In this document: positions 47,204-56,548 of the stretch, piece after piece
How positions within the stretch are numbered: position 1 is the first letter of the stretch
Layout of the letters: each line of letters opens with the position of its first letter
Origin: Chloroflexus sp. Y-396-1
Lineage (GTDB): Bacteria > Chloroflexota > Chloroflexia > Chloroflexales > Chloroflexaceae
Length of the DNA stretch: 64,000 nt
NCBI RefSeq assembly: GCF_000516515.1
Contig: NZ_KI911784.1
Span: forward strand, 4,006,633-4,070,632
Reading direction: 5' to 3'
Program-made: the position numbers and the translations under genes
The notes under the pieces: generated by a model
Database searches by the model: none
Told to the model about the DNA's origin: nothing
Seen by the model: only the letters and a program-made list of their open reading frames with translations

Positions 47204-48700
47204 ATGAACCAGCCTTCACTCGTAGGTCCGGCAATACTTATCGTTCTACTGATAACGCTTCCTATTGCTTCAATCAGCGATCTGATTTACGAAAAGATCG
47301 GCTGGCAGCCTGCCTGGTTGATCGGCGCCAGCGTGATTGTTGGTTTAGAGACCGTTGCGTTGCGGATGCGGATGGCAGCCGGATTGCACGAGGCAGCAGG
47401 AGGTACATTGCGGTATCTGGCTGCCGAGATTTTTGGCCTGGCCGTGTTGGCACGTATGGTTGCCACACTTGGCTTCGGGGTTGATGGCATTGTGGTGATG
47501 CAGGCGTGGATTGTCGATCCGTTGGCTTCCCTCGATGTGCCTTTTTTCCTTTGTCTCCTTACCCTGGCGACGGTTTCTGTGCTCAGCCGCAGTGGAATTG
47601 CTGCCATCGCTGTACTCGTCCCTAACCCACCACAAAAGGCACCACTCTATACGCTCGACGCTCTATTTTACGACAGTAATGCTCGACTTCGCCGTTGGAA
47701 TGCGGTGCAGTTTATTGGTAACGGTGTGGCCTGGGGTGGGCTATTTATGATTATTATGCAAAACTTGCGTAACCATGAGGGGGTGCTTGCATCTGGCTGG
47801 ATGGCCCTTTATCTGATCGGTGGTCTGAGCCTGCTTGCGCTTGCCCAGCAGCGGGCGCAGATTGCCGACTGGCAGAGTGATGGATCAGCGGTTGCCCCAG
47901 ATGTTGTTGTTCGTTGGCGTTTGCTGAGTATAGCAATCATTGGTTTGATAGTATTACTGGCTCTGCTGATGCCTGTTCGGATTTGGATACCGATCTCTGG
48001 AGAATGGCGTGATGTGATCTATGCAATCCTAAGTATTATTTTGCTTATAAATTTATTTTTCTCAACTTGTTTTATTGGTTTAATGAGTTTGATCATTCTA
48101 TTACCACTTCTTTTATACTTTTTGCTAACCTGGCTGCTTAATACGTCTTCAGAAACAGAACCGCTTTTGCCTCCTGAACCGGTGGCTATAGCTCATGCGG
48201 CGCGTGAATCGCAATTCTGGCCTGGCCTGATCTTCTGGTTGTGTATAGCACTGCTTGCACTGCTCGCGTTTTGGCAGATTCTCCGGCGTCAGACCTGGAT
48301 AAAGCATGTACTGAAACGAGTTATTGCCGGGGTTTTAGCCTGGTGGTCTGTTGCGCGGCAGCGCCGTTTCTGGCGTAAGCTGTCGCTGCGACCGCAACAC
48401 GGAAACGGTGCTATCAGGTTGGTACGTCGGCGTCGGATGAAGGTTCCATTAGTTGATACGGTCAATGCCTACTACCATGCTGCTCTGCGCCATGCTGCCG
48501 CTCGTGGCTATCCGCGCCGACCGTCTCAGACTCCGGCAGAGTATGCTACCTACGCTCTCACCCGATTGCCAGACGGAGTGACAGAGCTACAGGTATTAAC
48601 AGATACCTACCAGCGTGTGGTCTACGCCGGTAAAAGCATTGATCGGAAAGAGCAGCGATTCCTCAGACAGGTGCTGCGCCGCTTTCGGCAGAAGGTGTAA
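47204..48700 (+). CDS. Membrane protein with C-terminal DUF4129 domain
   Basis: A 498-residue protein. Ten or so hydrophobic segments fill residues 10-370, with a strongly hydrophobic stretch at about 270-315. After a basic linker (residues 380-410) the cytoplasmic C-terminus is a DUF4129-type helical domain (VNAYYHAALRHAAARGYPRR, then QTPAEYATYA and VVYAGKSIDRKEQRFLRQVL). Such domains usually follow transglutaminase domains; here the transglutaminase part is absent. Function is unknown. The ATG is preceded by GGAGACACAGA. Confidence 0.8.
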   Translation: MNQPSLVGPAILIVLLITLPIASISDLIYEKIGWQPAWLIGASVIVGLETVALRMRMAAGLHEAAGGTLRYLAAEIFGLAVLARMVATLGFGVDGIVVMQAWIVDPLASLDVPFFLCLLTLATVSVLSRSGIAAIAVLVPNPPQKAPLYTLDALFYDSNARLRRWNAVQFIGNGVAWGGLFMIIMQNLRNHEGVLASGWMALYLIGGLSLLALAQQRAQIADWQSDGSAVAPDVVVRWRLLSIAIIGLIVLLALLMPVRIWIPISGEWRDVIYAILSIILLINLFFSTCFIGLMSLIILLPLLLYFLLTWLLNTSSETEPLLPPEPVAIAHAARESQFWPGLIFWLCIALLALLAFWQILRRQTWIKHVLKRVIAGVLAWWSVARQRRFWRKLSLRPQHGNGAIRLVRRRRMKVPLVDTVNAYYHAALRHAAARGYPRRPSQTPAEYATYALTRLPDGVTELQVLTDTYQRVVYAGKSIDRKEQRFLRQVLRRFRQKV

Positions 48701-48802
48701 TCAGGATCGTACCACCGCATTGAGAATGCAATGAAGGAACGGCTTCATCGCATTGGAAACGATTGTAATCGGTCGTCGTTTCAGCAACTGCTCAAATGAG
48801 AT

Positions 48803-50884
48803 TTACCCGTTTTCGTGTTGCCACAGCGTTGTCGGCAAGTCAAGAACGAACGATGACGGCTGATCGGTAGTAGCACAAACCAGTAAAGCACGCATTGCTC
48901 GTGAGCAACCAACGTAGAACAAGCGGCGCTCCTGGTTTATCATCTCTGCGCGTTCTTCTTCTGGTAAATGATTAAAATCGTGTGGAAAGTGATTTTGTGC
49001 CAAACGCATCACTGCCACGAAGGGGAATTCCAGACCTTTTGCCGAATGGATAGTCAGTACTTTTACGACCGGCTTACGCAGATCAATCTGCTTCTTCTCC
49101 ATAAACTCAGCGGCATTCCAATTTGTTGTAATTGCGTACAAATCTGTTGTGCAACCTGCTTACTGTGGCAGAGCACTGCACCAGTGTGAGCAGGGAGACG
49201 CCATTGACGCGCAGCAGAGATGAAGAAGTTACGGATAGCTATTGCCTCTTCCTCGATATTGCGACAAAATCTTACTACCGGTAAGCTACCATGGTGCACA
49301 GCGTTCACTTCTTTGTCGGTATCGCCTAAAATTGCAGTGCAGGCTGCGGCAATTTCGGCTGTATTGCGGTAGTTTCGCCGCAAAGTGTAACTGCGACCCC
49401 GTACTTTTAACAAACTATCGATCTGTTGCCATGAAAACCCGCGCTGGTAAAGCGACTGACCAGCATCGGCAGTAAGGTAAACTGAACGCGGTGATTCAAC
49501 ACAAGCGAGCAAGTAACGCAGAGCGACCGGCGATAAGTCTTGCGCTTCATCAACCACAATCGCACGGTAGCAGGGATCGGGTTGTTGCAAAGCCAGCTCT
49601 AGCGCCTGCTGGCGAACTTGTCCCCAGGTTGTCCATCCCTGCTGATGCAGCATGCTCTTCCAGGTCTCATACACTGCCCAAATCGCCTTACGGATCGGTT
49701 CCCGTAGCGGCAGTCGACGCCCAATTCTCGGTCGATTCAAGTATTCTTCGCATTTCGTCAGCCCCCAGTGTTCGATCACGCTGGTAAACTCATCGAGCAG
49801 ATACGATTCGCCGAGTGACTGTAGTACTTCAGCACGGCGTTTTCGCTCACTATCATTACTGCCGGGAAGTGATGTTGTCTGGAGGGCCTGGCGAAGAATG
49901 CTAAGCAGCGTGTCTTCTGGTGCGAATCGTGGTTGATTATACGCCTGGGTGTATCTGCGAACAATCAGTGCATCTACCGTATTAACTTCGACCCCTTTGC
50001 TGGTTGGATGCTCGCCAAGTAAGCGCTCCAGAAGCTGCTCGGAATATTTTGTAAGGGTATTGGTGAAGGTCGTAAACAGAACCGGTGTCTGCCCTTCCTT
50101 AACAAGCTGCTGAACCCGATAGAGTGCAACAATCGATTTTCCGGTTCCCGATCCGCCTCTCACCAGTATTGGGCCTTCAAGAGGGGTTTCGACCAATCGT
50201 TGCTGTTCAGGGTCAAGCATGAGCAGGAATTCAGTCAGCTCGCCAGCCACAAACCGATCAAGATCTTCTGCTTCGCCGATCAGAAACTGGGGCTGTTGCA
50301 AAATCTCATCTATGCTTCGTGGGTAGAGAATATCGATCAGCCGATCAATGACATGTGGAGGAACAGGCGCATTGAGAAGATCGTCTTCCGTATAGACGCT
50401 CAACAATACTGACCAATATTGTTCTGGGATAAGCCATCGCTTGAGATCATCGATGGTTAATCGATGTGGTAATGGTTTGTCAGCGTTCAGGACTGATTGT
50501 GCACTGGCCTCTTTTTCAGGAAAAGATTTGCTTTCTACTGAATGTGTCGGCAATTCGACGCTTGTCTCAACAATATCAATGATAGAGATGTCAGGCACGT
50601 CAATATGACCGAAGTCTCTTTGATATGTTTGATCATCACGTTTACGAATGGAAATCAGTTTTACCCATCCTTTTCCAAAGGTATAGATTAAGCGATAGTC
50701 GCCGATTCTTATTTCGATAGAGTGGTTGCTCGGTATGTTTGAGCTTCTTGATATCTCCTTGCTCTGAAACTGGATTGCTTTCAAGAACTTTAATTTTTTG
50801 CATAACTGCTTTCTGGATTTTGCCTGGGGAGCCAAGCAGTTCGTTGAGAAATGTTGGTGGAGTAATGAGCTGATATTTGATCAT
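48803..50884 (-). pseudogene. ParE/RelE-like domain fused to a UvrD/Rep-type helicase, two frameshifts
   Basis: Three frame segments form one protein. From ATG 50882-50884, MIKYQLITPPTFLNELL and GDIKKLKHTEQPLYR are the N-terminal RelE/ParE-like fold; an extra A in the AAA run at 50712-50714 shifts the frame to RIGDYRLIYTFGKGWVKL, the natural end of that fold. The long middle part is a superfamily 1 helicase with Walker A LVRGGSGTGKSIVAL, DEAQD in AIVVDEAQDLSP and TADAGQSLYQRG. At about 49112 one base is missing; the next frame reads AAEFMEKKQIDLRKPVVKVL, TIHSAKGLEFPFVAVM and FYVGCSRAMRALLVC, the final helicase motifs. Frameshifts may be real decay or sequence errors; the domain order is clear. 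Confidence 0.78.
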
Positions 50885-51515
50885 CGAATAATCCCGTTTC
50901 TCTGACCTGATCGATAGCCTGAACGGCATTACCGTAGGGATTTTGAAGTTCTCAGTTTTTGATTATGTTCACCGATGAACGTCGTTCACACCGTCACACC
51001 GATCGCTGAAGTGGCGCCGTTGCCCTGATGCTCAGCCGTCGGCCCGCGTTCTGTATTGTCAGCGGCAACTCTGTGCCCGTCTCGGGAGCACACCAGATGG
51101 CCGGGTTGAGAAGCCATCCCAATAATGCTCGAACGTGCATCATCGGCGAGCGACCCTAGGGGTTTGAACCATCTCAGAATGGGCAGCAGCGCGCCTTTGT
51201 AGACGCTGCGGACATTCCGCTCACTTGTCACTCCTCTCTTTCCTTACGTCTGCCGGATCGCGAGAGAACGTTGAAAAGCCTTACATTACCGCTATTATCT
51301 ATAACAATTGCGTTTTGGTGCGTACTATATCATAACACGTTTGCCAGGCAATGGACAGGTATCAAGAACTGCATAGAACCAGATTGTTCTACATAGTTCC
51401 TTGTTATCATGTGGTGATAACGTTGCTAATATGTTGTTGCCCGAAAAATTTACCGGTGTACCATTGTCATCAGAGGTACACCGGTAAAAGGTTTTGTTAG
51501 CCCTCAGTAACTAAG
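50885..51515. other. 631-base intergenic region, one doubtful small ORF
   Basis: An 81-codon frame on the minus strand (50986-51231, GTG start directly after a GAGGAG) begins MTSERNVRSVYKGALLPILR; I recognise nothing in it and cannot separate it from chance or a remnant. The rest is AT-rich, with the BMP-gene terminator at 51445-51488. Confidence 0.35.
51445..51488 (-). terminator. Rho-independent terminator of the BMP lipoprotein gene
   Basis: On the minus strand, TTTACCGGTGTACC pairs perfectly with GGTACACCGGTAAA (arms at 51475-51488 and 51449-51462, 12-base loop), followed by a run of T (AAATTTTTCGG). It lies 27 bases after the stop of the BMP gene. Confidence 0.85.
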
Positions 51516-53654
51516 CTAGGGTTGGAACGGCTTGGGTTCGGGGATCGTGTTTGGATCAACATCGCCGCTCACCGGATCGACACCGGTTGTCAGTTTACCA
51601 TTCGTCAAGGCGGCGAGGATCTCCTCCATCCGGGCTTTCACGGCCGGCGGTACGTCGTCCGCAGTCTCGTGGTAATCGGCATAGCCGATGCCACCGTTGG
51701 CCGCTTCGTATATTGCAATGCCGTTGCCCTTGAAAGTGCCGTTCACCACTGCCTTGATCTGGTCGTAGACGGCCACGTCCACGCGCTTGATCGCCGAGGA
51801 GAGGATGCGGTCGGCGCCGGGGGCCGCACCGTTGGCGAAGGTGGTGACGTACTCGTCCTGGTCAACACCGATGACATAGACACCGCGTGCCGCCGCCTCT
51901 TTGATCGCACCGGAACCGGTCGGGCCACCGGCACCCATGATAACGTCAGCTCCCTCACCGATCATCTGCTGAGCCGTGCTGGCTCCCAGGGCCGGGTCGA
52001 TGAAGGTGGGTAAGTAGACGCCGAGCACATTGACATCTGGCTTGACGTAGCGGGCTCCATGTTCGAAGGCATTCCTGAAGCGCTTGACCGGTGGGATTTC
52101 GACTCCGGCGACGATCCCTACAGTGCCGGTCTTCGTCATCATTCCGGCCAGGGCACCAGCCAGGAAGCCAGCCTGGTCTTCGCGGAACTGCAAACCGACC
52201 AGGTTGTCGGTGACCGTCCCCGGCTCGTAGAACTGGTCGACGCCGATGAAGATGATGTCGGGATGCTCGGCGGCAAACTTCTTGGTGGCGTCTGCAATCA
52301 GGAAGCCGACGGTCACGATCACATCAAAGCCCTCATCGACGAAGGTTTGAAGGTTCTTCTCGTAATCGGCCTGCGCCTGGGTCTCGATGTACTTGTACTC
52401 TAGCCCGAACTCTTGCGCCGCCCGCAGCGCACCGAGGTGAGCAAACTCATTGAACGTTCCATCGTTGACCTTCCCTAGGTCGGTTACTAACGCGATCCGG
52501 GGTAATTTGACCTCTGATAAAACGAACGGCTTGGGTTCGGGGATCGTGTTTGGATCAACATCGCCGCTCACCGGATCAACACCGGTTGTCAGTTCACCCT
52601 TCGTCAAGGCGGCGAGGATCTCCTCCATCCGGGCTTTCACGGCCGGCGGTACGTCGTCCGCAGTCTCGTGGTAATCGGCATAGCCGATGCCACCGTTGGC
52701 CGCTTCGTATATTGCAATGCCGTTGCCCTTGAAAGTGCCGTTCACCACTGCCTTGATCTGGTCGTAGACGGCCACGTCCACGCGCTTGATCGCCGAGGAG
52801 AGGATGCGGTCGGCGCCGGGGGCCGCACCGTTGGCGAAGGTGGTGACGTACTCGTCCTGGTCAACACCGATGACATAGACACCGCGTGCCGCCGCCTCTT
52901 TGATCGCACCGGAACCGGTCGGGCCACCGGCGCCAAAGATGACATCGGCGCCATCACCGATCATCTGCTGAGCTGTGCTGGCTCCTAGGGCCGGGTCGAT
53001 GAAGGTGGGTAAGTAGACGCCGAGCAGGTTAATATCGGGCTTGACGTAACGGGCGCCGTTGTCGAAGGCGTTCTTGAACCGTTTGACCGGTGGGATCTCA
53101 ACACCAGCCACTACGCCGACAGTGCCGGTCTTCGTCATCATTCCGGCCAGGGCACCGGCCAGGAAGCCAGCCTGGTCTTCGCGGAACTGCAAACCGACCA
53201 GGTTGTCGGTGACCGTCCCCGGCTCGTAGAACTGGTCGACGCCGATGAAGATGATGTCGGGATGCTCGGCGGCAAACTTCTTGGTGGCGTCTGCAATCAG
53301 GAAGCCGACGGTCACGATCACATCAAAGCCCTCATCGACGAAGGTTTGGATGTTCTTCTCATAATCGGCCTGCGCCTGGGTCTCGATGTACTTGTACTCT
53401 AGCCCGAACTCTTGCGCCGCCCGCAGCGCACCGAGATGAGCAAACTCATTGAACGTTCCATCGTTGACCTTCCCTAGGTCGGTTACTAACGCGATCCGGG
53501 GCTTTGAAGAGTCTGTAGGAGCTGCGGTTGGTGCTGCCGGTGCAGTAGTTGGTACCGGTGTTGCTGTGGGTTGAGCTGCTGGCTGACCGCAGGCGGCCAG
53601 CAGGGGTACCAGCAGCGTGAAAAGTGCTACTAGCGTAATCAGAGTCTTGCGCAT
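51516..53654 (-). CDS. BMP-family substrate-binding lipoprotein with duplicated binding domain
   Basis: A 712-residue exported lipoprotein. The ATG at 53652-53654 follows AGGAGAA; residues 1-20 are a signal peptide with lipobox LLAAC, then a Pro/Ala/Thr linker (QPTATPVPTTAPAAPTAAPT). Two BMP (Med/PnrA-like) periplasmic-binding domains follow, each about 333 residues and each starting RIALVTDLGKVNDGTFNEFA. Relatives bind purine nucleosides for ABC uptake. Usual length is about 350, so this is a tandem fusion. DNA copies are offset by 999 bases. No permease or ATPase gene is adjacent. An extended -10 (TGATATAAT) lies about 120 bases upstream. Confidence 0.92.
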   Translation of the reverse strand: MRKTLITLVALFTLLVPLLAACGQPAAQPTATPVPTTAPAAPTAAPTDSSKPRIALVTDLGKVNDGTFNEFAHLGALRAAQEFGLEYKYIETQAQADYEKNIQTFVDEGFDVIVTVGFLIADATKKFAAEHPDIIFIGVDQFYEPGTVTDNLVGLQFREDQAGFLAGALAGMMTKTGTVGVVAGVEIPPVKRFKNAFDNGARYVKPDINLLGVYLPTFIDPALGASTAQQMIGDGADVIFGAGGPTGSGAIKEAAARGVYVIGVDQDEYVTTFANGAAPGADRILSSAIKRVDVAVYDQIKAVVNGTFKGNGIAIYEAANGGIGYADYHETADDVPPAVKARMEEILAALTKGELTTGVDPVSGDVDPNTIPEPKPFVLSEVKLPRIALVTDLGKVNDGTFNEFAHLGALRAAQEFGLEYKYIETQAQADYEKNLQTFVDEGFDVIVTVGFLIADATKKFAAEHPDIIFIGVDQFYEPGTVTDNLVGLQFREDQAGFLAGALAGMMTKTGTVGIVAGVEIPPVKRFRNAFEHGARYVKPDVNVLGVYLPTFIDPALGASTAQQMIGEGADVIMGAGGPTGSGAIKEAAARGVYVIGVDQDEYVTTFANGAAPGADRILSSAIKRVDVAVYDQIKAVVNGTFKGNGIAIYEAANGGIGYADYHETADDVPPAVKARMEEILAALTNGKLTTGVDPVSGDVDPNTIPEPKPFQP
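51528..53525. repeat. 999-bp direct tandem duplication inside the BMP gene
   Basis: The sequence beginning CGGCTTGGGTTCGGGGATCG occurs at 51528 and 52527. The copies look identical over about 51608-51930 versus 52607-52929, and again over most of 52120-52495 versus 53119-53494, but differ at many positions in 51931-52115 versus 52930-53114. Most of those differences do not change the amino acid. Confidence 0.92.
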
Positions 53655-53770
53655 GTCCCATTCTCCTGATCTACAAGAGTGCGGATCCAGGCAGAAGAGC
53701 CATACGGGCGGACATGGCCATTCTGCTGTTGGGGCATCCCTGATGCCCGCAATCATTCTGGATTGGCGCG

Positions 53771-53821
53771 ATTATATCACATGTAGCGCAACCTTTTCTT
53801 TGCGACTGCGTATGTTATACT
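53771..53821. promoter_or_regulatory. Divergent extended -10 promoters (BMP gene and SPFH operon)
   Basis: On the minus strand TGATATAAT (TATAAT complement at 53771-53776) faces the BMP gene. On the plus strand TGTTATACT (53813-53821) faces the SPFH genes. Both have the TG-N extension but poor -35 boxes. The region 53655-53965 holds no gene. Confidence 0.4.
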
Positions 53822-53900
53822 GAAAGACGAATGATGGAAAGGTGATTCGATGAATCTAGCACCGATCAGGATGATAGCTGTAGTACCAAGAACGTGACTT

Positions 53901-53928
53901 ACGTTCACGGCGTTTACGCCGTGAACGT
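53901..53928. other. Perfect 12-bp hairpin in the leader of the SPFH operon
   Basis: ACGTTCACGGCG, loop TTTA, CGCCGTGAACGT. It lies between the proposed plus-strand -10 (53816-53821) and the start at 53966, so it would be in the 5' leader. It is followed by TATTGTTTGG, a poor T-run, so it could be an attenuator, an operator or a weak terminator. Confidence 0.6.
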
Positions 53929-53965
53929 TATTGTTTGGTCGGCTCGAAGGAAGTAGGGAGGAAGT

Positions 53966-54955
53966 ATGTCCGTTCCATTAGGAATTGTACTGGGCTTACT
54001 GGCGTGGTTCATCGTTCGCTACATCGCTTTTAGTTTCTACACCGTCGATCAGAATGAGCGGGCAGTAAAGACCATCTTTGGGCGGGCTGAGCGATTACCT
54101 GGCCCTCCTATGGATGATCCATTCACCGAGTATCTCCGGCCTGAAGAGCGTGAACGTTATCGCTATCCACAAGTACGGGTTATCCCGCCTGGTGGGCCGT
54201 ATTTCAAGTGGCCGTGGGAAAAGATCTACAAGGTCTCGATTGCCACGCAGACCATTAACATGGCGCTTGATTTAGAAGACCCACGGGCCAACCAGGGTGG
54301 GACGGTGCTCGAGGCAGTAACGAAAGATCAGCTTAATGTTGGTTTAAAGGGCCAGATTCGCTACCGTGTCTCCGAGCGCCATTTGTACGCTTATCTGTTT
54401 GGGGTTAAAAATCCGGTTGTGCACGTGATGGGCTACTTTATCTCGATCTTGCGTGAACGGATTGCCAATTTTGCCGCACCGGCAACCGAAACCGGGCAAT
54501 TGAGCACAAGTGCAGGTGAGGGCGCCGAGATGAGTGGTGTCTCGATCAACGATCTACGTAAGAACCTACGCGATCTCAACGAACTCATGGATCGCGAGTG
54601 CCTCTCCTCGGCGGCGCGCTACGGAATCATTCTTGACGCATCGCTTATCACCGAAATCGATGCGCCGCCAGAAGTAGAGTCGGCAATGGCGGCGATCAAC
54701 ACGGCCCATAACCAGGTTTCATCAGACATTAGCCTGGCGCAAGCGGCAGCCGATCAAAAGATCGTCCAGTCGAAACGGGCGGTTGAAATTGAGACGCTCA
54801 AGGCACAGGCCGAAGTAGAGCCGCTACTGGCACTTGCCGAACAGCTCTACGCGCTTAAGAAGAGTGGCGCAGACGCCCTCAGTGCGTATCTGCGTAATGT
54901 GCGGCTTGGTCTCTACCAACAGGCTGAGCGAGTTATTATGGAGGTGGAGCAATGA
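53966..54955 (+). CDS. SPFH/Band 7 membrane protein, first of pair
   Basis: A 329-residue protein with one N-terminal membrane helix (residues 4-26), then a Band 7 (stomatin/prohibitin/flotillin) domain starting YTVDQNERAVKTIFGRAE and an alpha-helical, glutamate- and alanine-rich C-terminal part (SDISLAQAAADQKIVQSKRA) that usually drives oligomer formation. A 40-residue insertion between the first strand and the rest (DPFTEYLRPEERERYRYPQV) is unusual. The next gene, also SPFH, overlaps by ATGA, so the two likely form a mixed ring, by analogy with HflK/HflC. AGGGAGGAAG precedes the ATG. Confidence 0.88.
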   Translation: MSVPLGIVLGLLAWFIVRYIAFSFYTVDQNERAVKTIFGRAERLPGPPMDDPFTEYLRPEERERYRYPQVRVIPPGGPYFKWPWEKIYKVSIATQTINMALDLEDPRANQGGTVLEAVTKDQLNVGLKGQIRYRVSERHLYAYLFGVKNPVVHVMGYFISILRERIANFAAPATETGQLSTSAGEGAEMSGVSINDLRKNLRDLNELMDRECLSSAARYGIILDASLITEIDAPPEVESAMAAINTAHNQVSSDISLAQAAADQKIVQSKRAVEIETLKAQAEVEPLLALAEQLYALKKSGADALSAYLRNVRLGLYQQAERVIMEVEQ

Positions 54956-55863
54956 CACTCCTGATCTCTACGCTGTTTGTTGCCACGATTACGTTTATCG
55001 CTGCCTTCATTCTAGCGCCGACCTTCTTTGGCCTACTGCGGTTATTCGGCATTTACACCATCGTCCAGGAGGGTACCTGCCACGTGTATACCCTCTTCGG
55101 TAGCGTGGTCGGTGTCCTGCGTGAGCCAGGATTGGTCATTCTTCCCCTCCATCTGGGAGTGAATGCCTTTCTCATCAGCTTCTTTGGGCGTCGCTACGTG
55201 ATCGATATGCGTCTCGACCAGCGCTACCTGCGTAGCCAGCCCGTGAATTCGGAAGAGGGCGCTCCGATGGGTATTGGTGTCTGGTACGAGATGTCGATTA
55301 GTGATCCGGTGGCTTACCTGTTTAAGAATGCCGATCCGCAAGGCTCACTGGCGGCTAATGTCAGCAATGCAGTCGTGCGCACATTAAGCAATATGCCGTT
55401 GGCTCAGATGTTGGAAAACCGTCACGCGATGAGTCAGGCGGTGCGGGCGGAGGTGTCGCCAAAAGCCTCTGAGTGGGGATACCGGCTAGGATCGGTGTAC
55501 ATTCGGAAAGTGCATTTCCGTGATCGCAATATGATCCGCCAGATTGAGGCTAAGGTTGTGAACCGTTTGCGCCAGGTGACATCGGCAATCTTGCAAGACG
55601 GCGCCAACCGGGTAAGCGTTATCACCAGCACTGCCGAGCGCCAGGCTGCTATCGAGTTTGCCCGCGCAAAGGCCGTTCGTCCGAAGATTTTAGGTCAAGC
55701 CCTGGCTCGTATTGGAGCCGACCCTGAAGTGCGCGATGCCCTCTTTACGATCCTCGAAGTGCAGAACTTGACTGAGAGCAAAGCTAGAGTCACCCTCGTA
55801 CCAGCCCAAACCGACCAGCGTGTTATGTCAGCGCTCATGGCGGTGCAAAATAGCCGACAGTAG
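54952..55863 (+). CDS. SPFH/Band 7 membrane protein, second of pair
   Basis: A 303-residue partner of the preceding gene. A hydrophobic N-terminus (about residues 2-30, two short helices) is followed by a Band 7 domain (GTCHVYTLFGSVVGVLREPG, then RYVIDMRLDQRYLRSQPV and GIGVWYEMSISDPVAYLF) and a helical tail (STAERQAAIEFARAKAVRPK). HflK/HflC pairs bind and control FtsH; other pairs organise membrane domains. No protease gene is adjacent, so the partner is unknown. Confidence 0.88.
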   Translation: MTLLISTLFVATITFIAAFILAPTFFGLLRLFGIYTIVQEGTCHVYTLFGSVVGVLREPGLVILPLHLGVNAFLISFFGRRYVIDMRLDQRYLRSQPVNSEEGAPMGIGVWYEMSISDPVAYLFKNADPQGSLAANVSNAVVRTLSNMPLAQMLENRHAMSQAVRAEVSPKASEWGYRLGSVYIRKVHFRDRNMIRQIEAKVVNRLRQVTSAILQDGANRVSVITSTAERQAAIEFARAKAVRPKILGQALARIGADPEVRDALFTILEVQNLTESKARVTLVPAQTDQRVMSALMAVQNSRQ

Positions 55864-56009
55864 CTGTTAAAGTGGTTGATTACCGGTGCTGCCCGTCACG
55901 TGGCCAGATGGCGGGCAGCAACGATGAACCATCATAGTTTGTTGCCTCCAGTCTGGCTAGACAATCATCGTTCGACCCAGGATAACGTATGGCCCCGTGA
56001 ACCAACAGG

Positions 56010-56234
56010 TCACACCTCTTGTTGTTGCCTGCTTTGTTCTGCCTGCATTGCCAGTGCTCGTAATTGCTCAAATAGCTCGATATTCAAAAGGACGGCTGAC
56101 GGATACCCTTTCTGGGTGATCACGATCGGCTGACCGCTTACTTTTGCCCGTCGGATCAATGCGGCAAGACTGGCTGCTGCCTGCGAAATCGGTACCACAC
56201 CTCCCTGTAAGTCAATGTTGATTGCACGTGTCAT
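56010..56234 (-). CDS. Phd/YefM-type antitoxin, no toxin gene beside it
   Basis: A 74-residue protein with the antitoxin start VVPISQAAASLAALIRRAKV, the strand QPIVITQKGYPSAVLLNIEL and an acidic or glutamine-rich tail, matching Phd/YefM DNA-binding antitoxins. A typical RelE or Doc toxin gene should overlap downstream, but 55864-56009 contains none. It may be an orphan that acts as a repressor or neutralises a toxin coded elsewhere. Confidence 0.8.
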   Translation of the reverse strand: MTRAINIDLQGGVVPISQAAASLAALIRRAKVSGQPIVITQKGYPSAVLLNIELFEQLRALAMQAEQSRQQQEV

Positions 56235-56548
56235 GTTTGTACCCCTTTAAATAAGTGCCATTTACAGTGTGATTGCATTGTAGCACGCTGCACTCAACCT
56301 GCATAGATCAAAAATAAAGATTTGGTTGCCGATAGTAGTCTTTTTCAACGCTTATATTTCTGTCCGAATGATTTGCTGTGGTTGTTTGCCTCATACCTTA
56401 TGTCATTGAATCCGGTCTTCAAGGATTGTAGACAGAGCTTTAACAGTTTGCCAACGTCATTCTAACAATGATTTGCTAAGGTATAGCCAGGCTCGAATGA
56501 GAGCACGACCAGTAAATGAAAGAACACCAGGAGGTAAGGAGGACGGCT
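56235..56548. other. 314-base AT-rich gap before hsp20
   Basis: No gene. AATGATTTGCT occurs twice (about 56365 and 56467). I found no CIRCE element or strong sigma70 boxes, although heat-shock control of the next gene would be expected. Confidence 0.4.

Noticed and set aside
50986-51231. 81-codon minus-strand frame as a real gene
   Set aside because: Nothing recognisable, and the purine run directly abuts the GTG; kept only as a doubtful note.
51522-52988. Plus-strand frames inside the BMP gene (163 and 106 codons)
   Set aside because: They are antisense shadows and appear twice only because the gene is duplicated.
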